Source: a virus. From it: a stretch of DNA of 38,112 nt. Under the pieces are notes generated by a model. That model had not been told where the DNA came from. It was given only the letters and a program-made list of their open reading frames with translations, and did not search any database. The position numbers and the translations under genes are program-made. Every line of letters starts with the position of its first letter. Within the stretch, counting starts at the first letter, position 1. Below are positions 1 to 5,396 of this stretch, piece after piece. The DNA is taken from the IMG/VR virus record IMGVR_UViG_3300008266_000313, positions 1 to 38,112 of that record; one strand, 5' to 3'.

Positions 1-259
1 ATAATCCATACTTCACATCACCAAATAATAATGTAATCATCTTATTACTTTTAGATATTAGCATCTCTTGTTTCCACAAATTCAGGATAACTTGAGTCTT
101 GCGATGGATCTTATTAATTCTCTTGAGTTTCTCATTACTCATCTCATCAATTTGTTGTTTATCATAAACACCCACACCAATCAGGGCGCGCTTATACAAG
201 AAATTTTGTCTTGAGTTGTAAGGATCTTGCTCGTATACTTGATTTACATTTGTTTTCAT
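1..259 (-). CDS. Hypothetical protein, 3' part outside the window
   Basis: An open frame begins with ATG at 259 and reads leftward without a stop to the edge of the window, giving 86 visible residues beginning MKTNVNQVYEQDPYNSRQ. The visible part is charged and probably helical, with many Lys and Glu residues (positions 40-65), and no known motif. The start is supported by the leader motif TAAAACCAA a few bases upstream, which precedes many other starts here. It lies just beyond the hairpin terminator of the neighbouring gene, so it either uses read-through or a promoter I cannot see. Function unknown. Confidence 0.75.
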   Translation of the reverse strand, partial: MKTNVNQVYEQDPYNSRQNFLYKRALIGVGVYDKQQIDEMSNEKLKRINKIHRKTQVILNLWKQEMLISKSNKMITLLFGDVKYGL

Positions 260-283
260 AAGAGTTGGTTTTAGAGTTAAAAT

Positions 284-315
284 AAAAAGGGGAGTTGTTA
301 GCTCCCCCTTTATTA
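284..315 (-). terminator. Hairpin terminator after the 332-790 gene
   Basis: On the minus strand a GC-rich stem (GGGGGAGC pairing with the CTCCCC arm across a short loop) is followed by a T-rich run. It lies directly after the stop codon of the 332-790 gene. Only about 25 bases separate it from the next start at 259, so it may be leaky. Confidence 0.7.
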
Positions 316-331
316 TCTACATAATTTAAGT

Positions 332-790
332 TTAGAATCGACCTTGAGCTTCATTCAAAGTTTCAGTCATAACTTGCTGAGCTGCGCGGATCTCATCCAC
401 ATTGTCATGCTTAACAAATGTATCTGCTGTATTAGCATCTTGACTATATACAGTTTTACGATAGATAGGATTACCATCTACAGTACAAATTACACCTGTA
501 TCACCAGCAATTTTAAGATCACGTGAAGGATCTTGCTCATTGAATGGAGTCAAAGACTCAATTACAACTACCTTACCTTGAACTACTTCACCTGCAGACC
601 AATCAAAGCCTTGCAAATCTTCTACTTTACCTGGGATCAAAGCACTTACTGTTTTCTTACGAGCCCAACCGCGGTCATCAACAAGCATACGAGATTGTTC
701 TACGCGGATAAACCCATACTCAGGATTGTTTTTTGATGTAACAATTACATTACCTGCTGCATCACCTGTTACTACTACTTGATTTTTCAT
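332..790 (-). CDS. Small abundant phage protein, function unknown
   Basis: This 152-residue protein starts MKNQVVVTGDAAGNVIVTSK and appears to be a beta-rich globular fold with no membrane segment. I have an unverified impression that proteins of this type (a segment like NNPEYGFIRVEQ, then DLKIAGDTGVIC) recur in crAss-like and related Bacteroidota phages. Its Arg codons are mostly CGT or CGC, whereas most neighbours use AGA; the major capsid gene has the same bias, so I infer high expression. Its own terminator at 284-315 makes it a possible single-gene unit. A DNA-binding or replication-support role is a guess only. Confidence 0.8.
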   Translation of the reverse strand: MKNQVVVTGDAAGNVIVTSKNNPEYGFIRVEQSRMLVDDRGWARKKTVSALIPGKVEDLQGFDWSAGEVVQGKVVVIESLTPFNEQDPSRDLKIAGDTGVICTVDGNPIYRKTVYSQDANTADTFVKHDNVDEIRAAQQVMTETLNEAQGRF

Positions 791-830
791 TGGATTGATT
801 TTTAAATTGATTTTGTTGAGTCGTAGTTAT

Positions 831-867
831 AAAAAGAAAAAGAGAGCCGACTCAATTAGTCTCTCTC
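831..867 (-). terminator. Hairpin terminator after the 904-1194 gene
   Basis: Read on the minus strand, AGAGAG pairs with CTCTCT across a 14-base loop and is followed by TTTTTCTTTTT. It lies 40 bases after the stop codon at 904 and about 40 bases before the start at 790. Confidence 0.65.
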
Positions 868-903
868 TTCCTTATCTAAAGCACCTTATCTAGAATAGCG
901 CTA

Positions 904-1194
904 TTATTCTGAAAAACTTGGGTCTGGAGCTTCTAGGTTATCTATTATCTCCTGATCTGACATAGGTTGCTCTTCTCCTTTAGAGAGCTCATCAGATTCA
1001 AATTCAAAGTCTATTGACTTATCTTCTTCCTCAACTTGTTTACTATTATCAATTACCGCAGACTCTGTCCAAGGAGAGTGAATTACACTCCCATAATCTA
1101 GACTAACTAAGTACTGCACATCTTCGTCAGTGAGATTCAGATATTGGTCTAAGGTAAGGTGAACAACCTTCCCATTTGGTAATTGATATAACAT
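904..1194 (-). CDS. Hypothetical acidic protein
   Basis: The protein of 96 residues begins MLYQLPNGKVVHLTLDQYLN. The C-terminal half is strongly acidic (runs such as VEEEDKSIDFEFESDE), as seen in small phage proteins that bind basic partners, but no family is recognised. I chose the ATG at 1194; a TTG four codons upstream is in frame but would lie almost on the presumed transcription start. A TATATTTG element 19 bases upstream of the ATG suggests that transcription begins here. Confidence 0.7.
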   Translation of the reverse strand: MLYQLPNGKVVHLTLDQYLNLTDEDVQYLVSLDYGSVIHSPWTESAVIDNSKQVEEEDKSIDFEFESDELSKGEEQPMSDQEIIDNLEAPDPSFSE

Positions 1195-1213
1195 ATTGAG
1201 AAACAAACATGTA

Positions 1214-1221
1214 CAAATATA
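1214..1221 (-). promoter_or_regulatory. Candidate -7 promoter element (TATATTTG)
   Basis: The minus strand reads TATATTTG, a match to the Bacteroidota -7 consensus TAnnTTTG, 19 bases before the ATG at 1194. No TTTG is seen at the ideal -33 spacing, so the call rests on one element and its position. Confidence 0.4.
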
Positions 1222-1239
1222 GATAAATTCAAATATCTA

Positions 1240-1404
1240 CTACATAAATATATTCGAAAGACACATTAAAAATGTACAAACTGTTACAAATCCTAACCAG
1301 AATATTACTTTACCTAATAAATTCATTCTGTCATTTACTTGTTTCTTGTACTCTTCATACTTGTCTAGGTATACGTACCTTTTCTTATTCTTATTTACTT
1401 CCAT
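1240..1404 (-). CDS. Small single-pass membrane protein
   Basis: A 54-residue open frame from ATG at 1404 to TAG at 1240. The N-terminal half is basic and hydrophilic (KNKKRYVYLDKYEEYKKQ); residues 31-53 form one hydrophobic segment (VIFWLGFVTVCTFLMCL), predicting an inner-membrane protein with its N-terminus inside. The start is one base from the stop of the upstream gene (1406), so translational coupling is likely. Function unknown; early phage membrane peptides often act on the host envelope or on superinfection, but nothing specific is visible. Confidence 0.65.
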   Translation of the reverse strand: MEVNKNKKRYVYLDKYEEYKKQVNDRMNLLGKVIFWLGFVTVCTFLMCLSNIFM

Positions 1405-1405
1405 T

Positions 1406-1849
1406 TTAAAAATCTATTACGCCACTATCTGAGGCATTTGCTTGTTCTTGAGTTATAGTATAGGTACTTGTAGTCTCTGTACCATCAGAGTCTATTATAG
1501 TATACTCTATACTTAGAGGAGAATGTGTATACAAATCTATCTCTAATATAGTACACTCAACACAATCCTGAAAGATCATACCTTTTTCTTTCATAGCCCC
1601 TAGGTTCATCCTCCAACTTGGAAGATGCTTTACATTTACCCAAACTTTATCTCCCGCATTAAAGAGAACTTTGGGTTCTATACCCAAAAAACTTTTGATC
1701 AATTGATCTATACCTACAGGACTCTTAGCCAGATTTTCTACAATTATTCTGGCTATTACATCACACTGAGGGTGCCTGGATAAAGCACCCTCAAGTGATT
1801 GTATTAACTCCTTCTTAGATATAGATCCTGTATAGCTTACAGTATCCAT
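1406..1849 (-). CDS. Hypothetical protein with possible SH3-like C-terminal half
   Basis: This 147-residue protein has a helical N-terminal half (SKKELIQSLEGALSRHPQ, then a second helix around residues 35-60). From about residue 65 the pattern GDKVWV, short strands, IEYTIIDSDG and YTITQEQA resembles a small SH3-like beta barrel; this is inference from strand pattern only. It is followed by a small membrane protein gene one base away and is tightly packed with its upstream neighbour (1852-2079), so the three genes probably share a transcript. Function unknown. Confidence 0.75.
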   Translation of the reverse strand: MDTVSYTGSISKKELIQSLEGALSRHPQCDVIARIIVENLAKSPVGIDQLIKSFLGIEPKVLFNAGDKVWVNVKHLPSWRMNLGAMKEKGMIFQDCVECTILEIDLYTHSPLSIEYTIIDSDGTETTSTYTITQEQANASDSGVIDF

Positions 1850-1851
1850 AT

Positions 1852-2079
1852 CTAGTATCCATTATCTCCATGCTCCCATTCACTGTACCTGTCTGCTTCA
1901 TTACTTAGATAAGTAAGATAAGCATCATAATCTTCAAGCACTCCATCTCCATGTTTTGTAACCCACTCATTAATAATTACTACAGTTTCATTATCAATAG
2001 GCTGGTTTTGCACTGATTCTTCATACTTCTGAAGAGTCATTACTAATAAATCTTTTAGTTCACTTGCAGTATAGAACAT
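1852..2079 (-). CDS. Hypothetical protein
   Basis: A 75-residue, strongly acidic, probably helical protein starting MFYTASELKDLLVMTLQKYE and ending in SEWEHGDNGY. There is no signal peptide or membrane segment. It sits two bases upstream of the 1406-1849 gene and three bases downstream of a lipoprotein gene, so it belongs to the same compact run of small left-arm genes. I do not recognise it. Confidence 0.7.
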   Translation of the reverse strand: MFYTASELKDLLVMTLQKYEESVQNQPIDNETVVIINEWVTKHGDGVLEDYDAYLTYLSNEADRYSEWEHGDNGY

Positions 2080-2082
2080 AGC

Positions 2083-2379
2083 TTATTTGGTTTTAGTGGT
2101 ATCTGTAAGTCTATTGATAGAGTCATAGTAGAAACCTTTAGGTCTGATCTGTTTGCACTTTTGACAAGCCTCTTCTTTTGAAGCACCAGCCAAAAGCAAT
2201 CTCATTTCACAATCAAGATAGGGTAGTAGTTCCTTATTAACTTTCTCAATAGAGTCTCGCACTCTTTCTGCTTTGATACGCTCTTCTTTTAACTTACGCT
2301 GTTCTTCTGTCTCACATGATCCTAAAGAGATAATTGCTAATACACTCATAGCAATAATTAATTTTTCCATTGTTTTCAT
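2083..2379 (-). CDS. Predicted small lipoprotein
   Basis: The 98-residue product begins with a type II signal peptide: charged start (MKTMEK), hydrophobic core (LIIAMSVLAIISL) and lipobox GSC, with the acylated Cys at about residue 22. The mature part is a charged helix followed by a domain with three Cys residues (around 57, 71 and 74; CQKC). I chose ATG at 2379 over an in-frame ATG at 2418 because 2379 carries the leader motif TAAAACCAA and directly yields the signal peptide. A surface lipoprotein from a phage suggests superinfection exclusion or envelope modification, which is inference. Confidence 0.75.
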   Translation of the reverse strand: MKTMEKLIIAMSVLAIISLGSCETEEQRKLKEERIKAERVRDSIEKVNKELLPYLDCEMRLLLAGASKEEACQKCKQIRPKGFYYDSINRLTDTTKTK

Positions 2380-2380
2380 A

Positions 2381-2521
2381 TTACTTGGTTTTAGATACCC
2401 ACGTAGGGCAGTTATCAATTGATTTAGAATAAACTGTTGTTTTCTTTGAACAACTTGTTACTGATGCAGCAATCACAAAGAGAGCTGCAATAAATAGAAT
2501 TGCATAGAGTGTTTGTTTCAT
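2381..2521 (-). CDS. Predicted tiny lipoprotein
   Basis: An open frame of 46 residues from ATG at 2521 to TAA at 2381. It has an N-terminal hydrophobic stretch (TLYAILFIAALFVIAAS) followed by VTSCS, a plausible lipobox with Cys at residue 24, and a mature tail of only about 23 residues. Its stop lies one base from the start of the next lipoprotein gene, so the two are probably translated together. Function unknown; tiny phage lipoproteins such as Llp of T5 block receptor function, and this is a possible analogy only. Confidence 0.6.
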   Translation of the reverse strand: MKQTLYAILFIAALFVIAASVTSCSKKTTVYSKSIDNCPTWVSKTK

Positions 2522-2552
2522 AGCTTTAGTTTTAAATTGTTAATTGATTTAG

Positions 2553-2592
2553 TGATCCTGAAGGGAATCGAACCCCTATGAGCTACAGGATC
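2553..2592 (-). tRNA. tRNA remnant: acceptor stem and T-arm with the middle deleted
   Basis: On the minus strand a perfect 7-base acceptor pair (GATCCTG and CAGGATC) encloses only TAGCTCAT and a good T-arm (AGGGG, loop TTCGATT, CCCTT). TAGCTCA is the usual tRNA segment at positions 8-14, so the D-loop, anticodon arm and variable region seem to have been lost in one deletion of about 33 bases. It cannot decode. It is either a dead tRNA or a tRNA-like RNA element. Confidence 0.5.
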
Positions 2593-2839
2593 ATGTGCAC
2601 CACTTGAGATTACAGTGGCTAAATATTTTAGGTTCTTTCATTAGCTAAAGTACCTCAAGGTCTTACCCTCATAACCTTGGCTGCAGTTACATGGGCTACC
2701 TGCTTCATAGCTTATCCATGGGAATCCTTAATCTAGTGTGCTCGGGATATACCCTGGTTCCAACCCCACTGTTAGTTTTACTAGTCTAACTATGAAGGAT
2801 TGCTAACTTCCTATAGGTATCTCTTACCTAATATCATAG
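2593..2839 (-). other. Non-coding stretch between tRNA remnants
   Basis: No convincing gene is found in these 247 bases on either strand. Several short hairpins are visible on the minus strand, for example CTAT-GAAG pairing with CTTC-ATAG near 2790, GTTAG with CTAAC near 2775, and CAAGG with CCTTG near 2670. Pieces resembling tRNA D-arms also occur, so it may hold further decayed tRNA genes, but none can be folded into a complete cloverleaf by eye. Confidence 0.4.
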
Positions 2840-2943
2840 GCACCTCTGTGGGATTCGAACCCACATCTCTCCACATAATATGGAGATGCTAACCTCTGCA
2901 TTACTGCAGCCTCATATTCATTTTGAGTTACACCAAGAGATGC
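2840..2943 (-). tRNA. tRNA-like sequence with an oversized D-arm region
   Basis: Minus strand: acceptor GCATCTCT pairs with AGAGGTGC over eight positions (one G-T wobble), and the T-arm is perfect (GTGGG, TTCGAAT, CCCAC). Nearer the T-arm, ATGC-AGAGGTTA-GCAT makes a D-arm and CTCCA-TATTATG-TGGAG an anticodon arm, but about 26-28 extra bases separate the 5' acceptor strand from the D-arm. The 7-base loop reads TATTATG and lacks the near-universal T33, so any anticodon call (formally TTA) is unsafe. Probably a damaged tRNA gene. Confidence 0.45.
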
Positions 2944-2954
2944 TTTGTTAATAG

Positions 2955-3018
2955 TATCCAAGGAGGGAGTTGAACCCACATTATCACAGCTATCACACAA
3001 GTAAAGTGCTACTTGGAT
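2955..3018 (-). tRNA. tRNA remnant lacking a proper D-arm (64 bases)
   Basis: The acceptor strands ATCCAAG and CTTGGAT pair perfectly on the minus strand and a T-arm (GTGGG, TTCAACT, CCCTC; one mismatch) is present. After the 5' acceptor strand the sequence goes straight to TAGCAC, which normally is the 3' part of a D-arm, so about 12 bases seem to be missing. No clean 5-pair anticodon stem can be drawn; a short direct repeat TGTGATA-GC-TGTGATA fills that place. Confidence 0.45.
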
Positions 3019-3022
3019 ATTC

Positions 3023-3162
3023 AAGTCGAGGACAGGATTCGAACCTGTATAAGAGATACTATCCTTCACTCTTCCATTTAGTTATTATCAGACTTTTAAT
3101 GAGGTCGTATCTCGTGTTGAACTGTTTTACCTAAATAGCGTCTACCATTCCGCCACCTGACT
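3023..3162 (-). tRNA. tRNA-Leu-like sequence, about 140 bases, interrupted
   Basis: The minus strand begins like a leucine tRNA (AGTCAGG, then TGGCGGAATGGTAGACGC) and ends with a perfect T-arm (ACAGG, TTCGAAT, CCTGT) and an acceptor strand CTCGACT pairing with AGTCAGG except for one mismatch and one wobble. A class II tRNA should be 85-90 bases, so roughly 50 bases are extra in the anticodon to variable region. Two alternative foldings are possible (CTATTTAG with CTAAATGG, or GAGATAC with GTATCTC). It could be two fused tRNA remnants or one tRNA with an insertion. Confidence 0.45.
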
Positions 3163-3189
3163 ATGCAAATGTACTAATAGATAAGTAAA

Positions 3190-3220
3190 ATAGAAAAGGG
3201 GAAGATTACTCCTCCCCTTA
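3190..3220 (-). terminator. Hairpin terminator after the 3261-3431 gene
   Basis: On the minus strand AAGGGGA pairs with TCCCCTT and is followed by TTCTATTTT. It lies 40 bases past the stop at 3261 and before the tRNA-like cluster. Confidence 0.65.
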
Positions 3221-3260
3221 ATCTACTCATCTAAAACCAGGTACTATGAAACCCAGATTC

Positions 3261-3431
3261 TTAAAGGTCATCGAAGTCAAAATCCACTGTATAGGATCTT
3301 TCTATAGCTTCTTCTCTTTGAGCTATAGCTTCGTTGTAGAACTCTTCAATAAAAAGATGATCTACTTGTTCAGCTGATACTTGTTTGTGATAATCAGCTA
3401 ATAGCGCAAAAATTTCTACTTTTTCTAACAT
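3261..3431 (-). CDS. Hypothetical small acidic protein
   Basis: With the start at 3431 the product has 56 residues, beginning MLEKVEIFALLADYHKQVSA and ending VDFDFDDL. It looks like two or three amphipathic helices with many Glu residues. The ATG at 3431 is preferred over an in-frame ATG at 3482 because it carries the AAAAACCAA leader and because the longer form would run into the lipoprotein gene just upstream. Function unknown. Confidence 0.65.
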   Translation of the reverse strand: MLEKVEIFALLADYHKQVSAEQVDHLFIEEFYNEAIAQREEAIERSYTVDFDFDDL

Positions 3432-3453
3432 GTTGATTTGGTTTTTGAGTTGA

Positions 3454-3567
3454 TTAATAAGTGATAATTGGATAACCTTCACATCTTGTTTTAGGCTTGG
3501 TTGATTTCTTCTGGGAGCTACATGCTACCAGAGTACTGAGACTGATAATAAAGAGCATTACTTTCAT
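3454..3567 (-). CDS. Predicted tiny lipoprotein
   Basis: An open frame of 37 residues from ATG at 3567 to TAA at 3454. It has a short charged start, a hydrophobic segment (VMLFIISLSTLVA) and lipobox LVAC with Cys at residue 16, then SSQKKSTKPK and a short tail ending EGYPIITY. The mature peptide is only about 22 residues. It is the third such lipoprotein in the left arm. Its leader (CTAAATAACCTATG type) matches the leader of the next upstream gene. Function unknown; envelope or receptor masking is the likeliest class of role. Confidence 0.55.
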   Translation of the reverse strand: MKVMLFIISLSTLVACSSQKKSTKPKTRCEGYPIITY

Positions 3568-3588
3568 AGGTTATTTAGATTAAATAAG

Positions 3589-3765
3589 TTAATTATTATG
3601 TACTTCAAGCCACCGTTTAAGAGGTATAAAGTATGCAGAGTTACCAAACTTATAAAAGTCTGCTAAACTTGTTTCTTCATCAAACCAATCATAGTCCATA
3701 AGAACTTGTGATTCAGGCCATTGAACTAATACATACTCATAATCTGTTGGATCATCTGTTTTCAT
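3589..3765 (-). CDS. Hypothetical small protein
   Basis: This 58-residue open frame runs from ATG at 3765 to TAA at 3589. The product (MKTDDPTDYEYVLVQWPESQ...) is acidic and rich in aromatic residues, with a compact alpha-beta look: a strand near residues 9-16 (YEYVLVQW), then a helix and a closing strand-helix pair. There is no signal or membrane segment. It lies directly downstream of the candidate structured RNA at 3799-3914. Not recognised. Confidence 0.65.
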   Translation of the reverse strand: MKTDDPTDYEYVLVQWPESQVLMDYDWFDEETSLADFYKFGNSAYFIPLKRWLEVHNN

Positions 3766-3798
3766 AGGTTATTTAGATTTAGATTAGATACATAAAAT

Positions 3799-3914
3799 AA
3801 GAGAGGGTATTACCCCTCTCTTCACCCCTCTGCAACTCAGTTGTAATGAAGTGATTTAGCTTAGCTACTAAAAGCACTGCACAATGTTCATTACAACTGC
3901 TCACCCTTGCGGGT
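3799..3914 (-). ncRNA. Candidate structured small RNA with its own terminator
   Basis: Between the stop at 3945 and the start at 3765 there is no gene but strong RNA structure. On the minus strand, in order: hairpin ACCC-GCAA-GGGT with a GNRA loop (3903-3914), a perfect 13-base inverted repeat (arms 3838-3850 and 3887-3899) enclosing 36 bases, and a terminator hairpin (arms 3799-3807 and 3814-3822) followed by TATTTTATG. A terminator at the 3' end and a tetraloop at the 5' end suggest a discrete RNA of about 120 bases. No known family is recognised. Confidence 0.5.
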
Positions 3915-3944
3915 TAGTGCATTAGGTTTTACTTTATATATCTA

Positions 3945-4165
3945 TTAGTAATTAAACTTAAAGTCTGCGGGTTTAACCGCATCAAATAGTCTATGTGTAT
4001 ACACAGACCAGTTAATCCTAAGATTAGCATAGCACCAGAGCATATACTGAGGATGACCATTAATAGCATCCACCACAGTTAGCTTAATGATATGCGGTTT
4101 GTTACTAAACCAACAATTATCCCAGGGCCTGGCTTAAGATTTTTAATATAGAGAGTTGTTTCCAT
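3945..4165 (-). pseudogene. Small phage gene with an apparent -1 frameshift
   Basis: ATG at 4165, with a perfect TAAAACCAA leader, opens a frame (METTLYIKNLKPGPG...) that stops after 28 codons. The adjacent frame stays open from about 4128 to the stop at 3945 and encodes FSNKPHIIKLTVVDAINGHP followed by QYMLWCYANLRINWS. Adding one base in the GGGCC/GGCCC run at 4121-4132 would join both into one 73-residue protein. The HPQYMLWCYANL part resembles the small DUF3820-like domains (pattern like NPxYLxWCxxNL) of phages; this is from memory. Sequencing error, true mutation or programmed shift are all possible. Confidence 0.55.
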
Positions 4166-4195
4166 AGTTTAATTGGTTTTAGATAGTTCAATTGC

Positions 4196-4369
4196 TTATT
4201 CTACTTCTATTTTTCTAATAGAATAGGTAATATCAAAATAAATACCATCTTGAGTTGGCGCGGTGGAGATATACTCTTCAGCCTTATTAAGAGAAGAGAA
4301 TACCTTAGATACATTATTAAGGATCTCTCCTCCTAAATGAATGTGATCAAAAACTACATATACTTCCAT
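4196..4369 (-). CDS. Hypothetical small protein
   Basis: This 57-residue protein runs from ATG at 4369 to TAA at 4196, beginning MEVYVVFDHIHLGGEILNNV. Its strand-helix-strand pattern (EVYVVFDH, then KVFSSLNKAEEYIST, then IYFDITYSIRKIEVE) matches a common type of small phage protein of unknown role. It carries the CTAAAACTAA leader. The 365 bases upstream are non-coding and contain a long inverted repeat, so this may be the first gene of its transcript. Confidence 0.7.
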   Translation of the reverse strand: MEVYVVFDHIHLGGEILNNVSKVFSSLNKAEEYISTAPTQDGIYFDITYSIRKIEVE

Positions 4370-4734
4370 AGTTATTAGTTTTAGATTAGTGAATTAATAG
4401 TTAATAGCTATATAGTGGAGCGCTGTCTCTATTTTGGGGTAATTTTGAGCAAATTAGAATAAATAAGAAAAGGGGAAAGATGGTCTCTCACATCCTTTAA
4501 CTCACTTATACTCAATTAGTTAGATCATCTCACTTAAAGTAAAACTTGAACTAATTCTTTTGCTTTTTATAACTCTATATTGATCTGAATCACTAAAGAT
4601 ATAGATCAATATATGCAAAGTTTATAGTGTTTTACCTACATTGAGTATCAAATATTCCCGATCAGAGACAAAGTTCTTTGCAGATATTGATATTTAGAGT
4701 GGACATTGTAATGGATTTAATCTTAAGCTCAGCT
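4370..4734. other. Non-coding region with an inverted repeat
   Basis: No open frame of credible size exists on either strand. The region is very AT-rich. Its main feature is a perfect 11-base inverted repeat (arms TATATTGATCT at 4575-4585 and AGATCAATATA at 4602-4612). I found no full Bacteroidota-type promoter. It may hold an operator or a small RNA. Confidence 0.5.
4575..4612. repeat. Perfect 11-base inverted repeat, 16-base spacer
   Basis: TATATTGATCT at 4575-4585 and AGATCAATATA at 4602-4612 are exact reverse complements. A run of T residues does not follow either arm closely, so it is not a typical terminator; a protein-binding site or an RNA hairpin are both possible. Confidence 0.7.
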
Positions 4735-4776
4735 AAAAAAAGAAAAACCACACACAGGTTTACCCTATGTGTGGTT
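4735..4776 (-). terminator. Strong terminator after the 4793-5230 gene
   Basis: On the minus strand a perfect 9-base stem (AACCACACA with TGTGTGGTT, arms 4768-4776 and 4746-4754) is followed by TTTTTCTTTTTTT. It begins 16 bases after the stop at 4793. Confidence 0.85.
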
Positions 4777-4792
4777 ATAAAGAGGTGGAAGT

Positions 4793-5230
4793 TTATTCTT
4801 CCACCTTAGCACCTAATCCAAACTCTGCAAGCAGGTTCTCTGCAAGCACCTTTTCAGCTTGGCGCAATACACCTTTGCTGATACCCTTAGCTTTGGTCAA
4901 GAGTTTTTCTTCCTTAGTAGGTTCAGGAATAATGTTACCCTTGGAACTAATGGTTACATTGAATGTACCTTCGCGCACCAAAGACCACGGATACCACAAA
5001 ACATTACCTGTTTCAGAGTCAACCAAAGTATCCCAACGCTTAGCATTTGCTGCGCGATATGCATCTAATGCTTCCGCGTGCTCTGCGTTGGTTTCATCAA
5101 ACTCGAGGATATACTTCGCAGATTTGATTACTTCACCGTTTGCATCAAGCAATGGGGGACGCTTACCGTTAGCATTTTCTTTGCCTGTGCGTGTGAATTC
5201 ATTCACGAATGTTGCTTTAATAGCTTTCAT
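4793..5230 (-). CDS. Small abundant phage protein, function unknown
   Basis: The protein has 145 residues (MKAIKATFVNEFTRTGKENA...). The N-terminal two thirds alternate strands and a helix (KYILEFDETNAEHAEALDAY), then VLWYPWSLVREGTFNVTISS, and the C-terminus is a Lys/Ala-rich helix. Essentially all Arg codons are CGT or CGC, unlike most neighbours, so I infer strong expression. It has a strong terminator and sits behind one of four repeated hairpin elements. From memory, proteins of this layout are frequent in the left arm of Bacteroidota phages; no function is established that I know of. Confidence 0.8.
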   Translation of the reverse strand: MKAIKATFVNEFTRTGKENANGKRPPLLDANGEVIKSAKYILEFDETNAEHAEALDAYRAANAKRWDTLVDSETGNVLWYPWSLVREGTFNVTISSKGNIIPEPTKEEKLLTKAKGISKGVLRQAEKVLAENLLAEFGLGAKVEE

Positions 5231-5287
5231 AAGTTGTTGGTTTTTAATTGTTTATAAATGATTAATTGATTTACACACATTAAATAA

Positions 5288-5306
5288 TGGGATGAAAAAA
5301 GTCCCC
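5288..5306 (-). promoter_or_regulatory. Repeated hairpin element, copy 1
   Basis: GGGA-(9 bases)-TCCC around the core TGGGATGAA (TTCATCCCA on the minus strand), in a context AATAATGGGATGAAAAAAG. It lies about 60 bases upstream of the ATG at 5230. Three further copies precede other minus-strand units at 5397, 5618 and 5871. Confidence 0.5.
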
Positions 5307-5310
5307 TTAT

Positions 5311-5390
5311 TAAAAAAAGAGAGAATGTGTTATCCTATCCTTATAATCCACTCAAGGAAAAGGCTTTGATAACACACTCTACTCAATATA
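5311..5390 (-). ncRNA. Candidate short RNA: long hairpin ending in a T run
   Basis: On the minus strand TGTGTTATC (5376-5368 side) pairs exactly with GATAACACA (5334-5326 side), extended outward by AGAG/CTCT with a small bulge, and TTTTTTTA follows. No start codon fits. A copy of the repeated hairpin element (5397-5414) lies just upstream, as it does before the genes, so this could be an independent RNA of about 70 bases. It could equally be only an elaborate terminator for the 5433-5591 gene. Confidence 0.35.
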
Positions 5391-5396
5391 AATAGT

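Noticed and set aside
2824-3069. Open frame of 81 codons on the minus strand over the tRNA-like cluster
   Set aside because: Its sequence contains phrases such as SYTGSNPVLD that are translations of tRNA T-arms; it overlaps three tRNA-like sequences and has no leader motif.
3023-3162. Group I intron in the leucine-type tRNA
   Set aside because: The extra sequence is only about 50 bases and lacks the conserved intron core; too short for a self-splicing intron.
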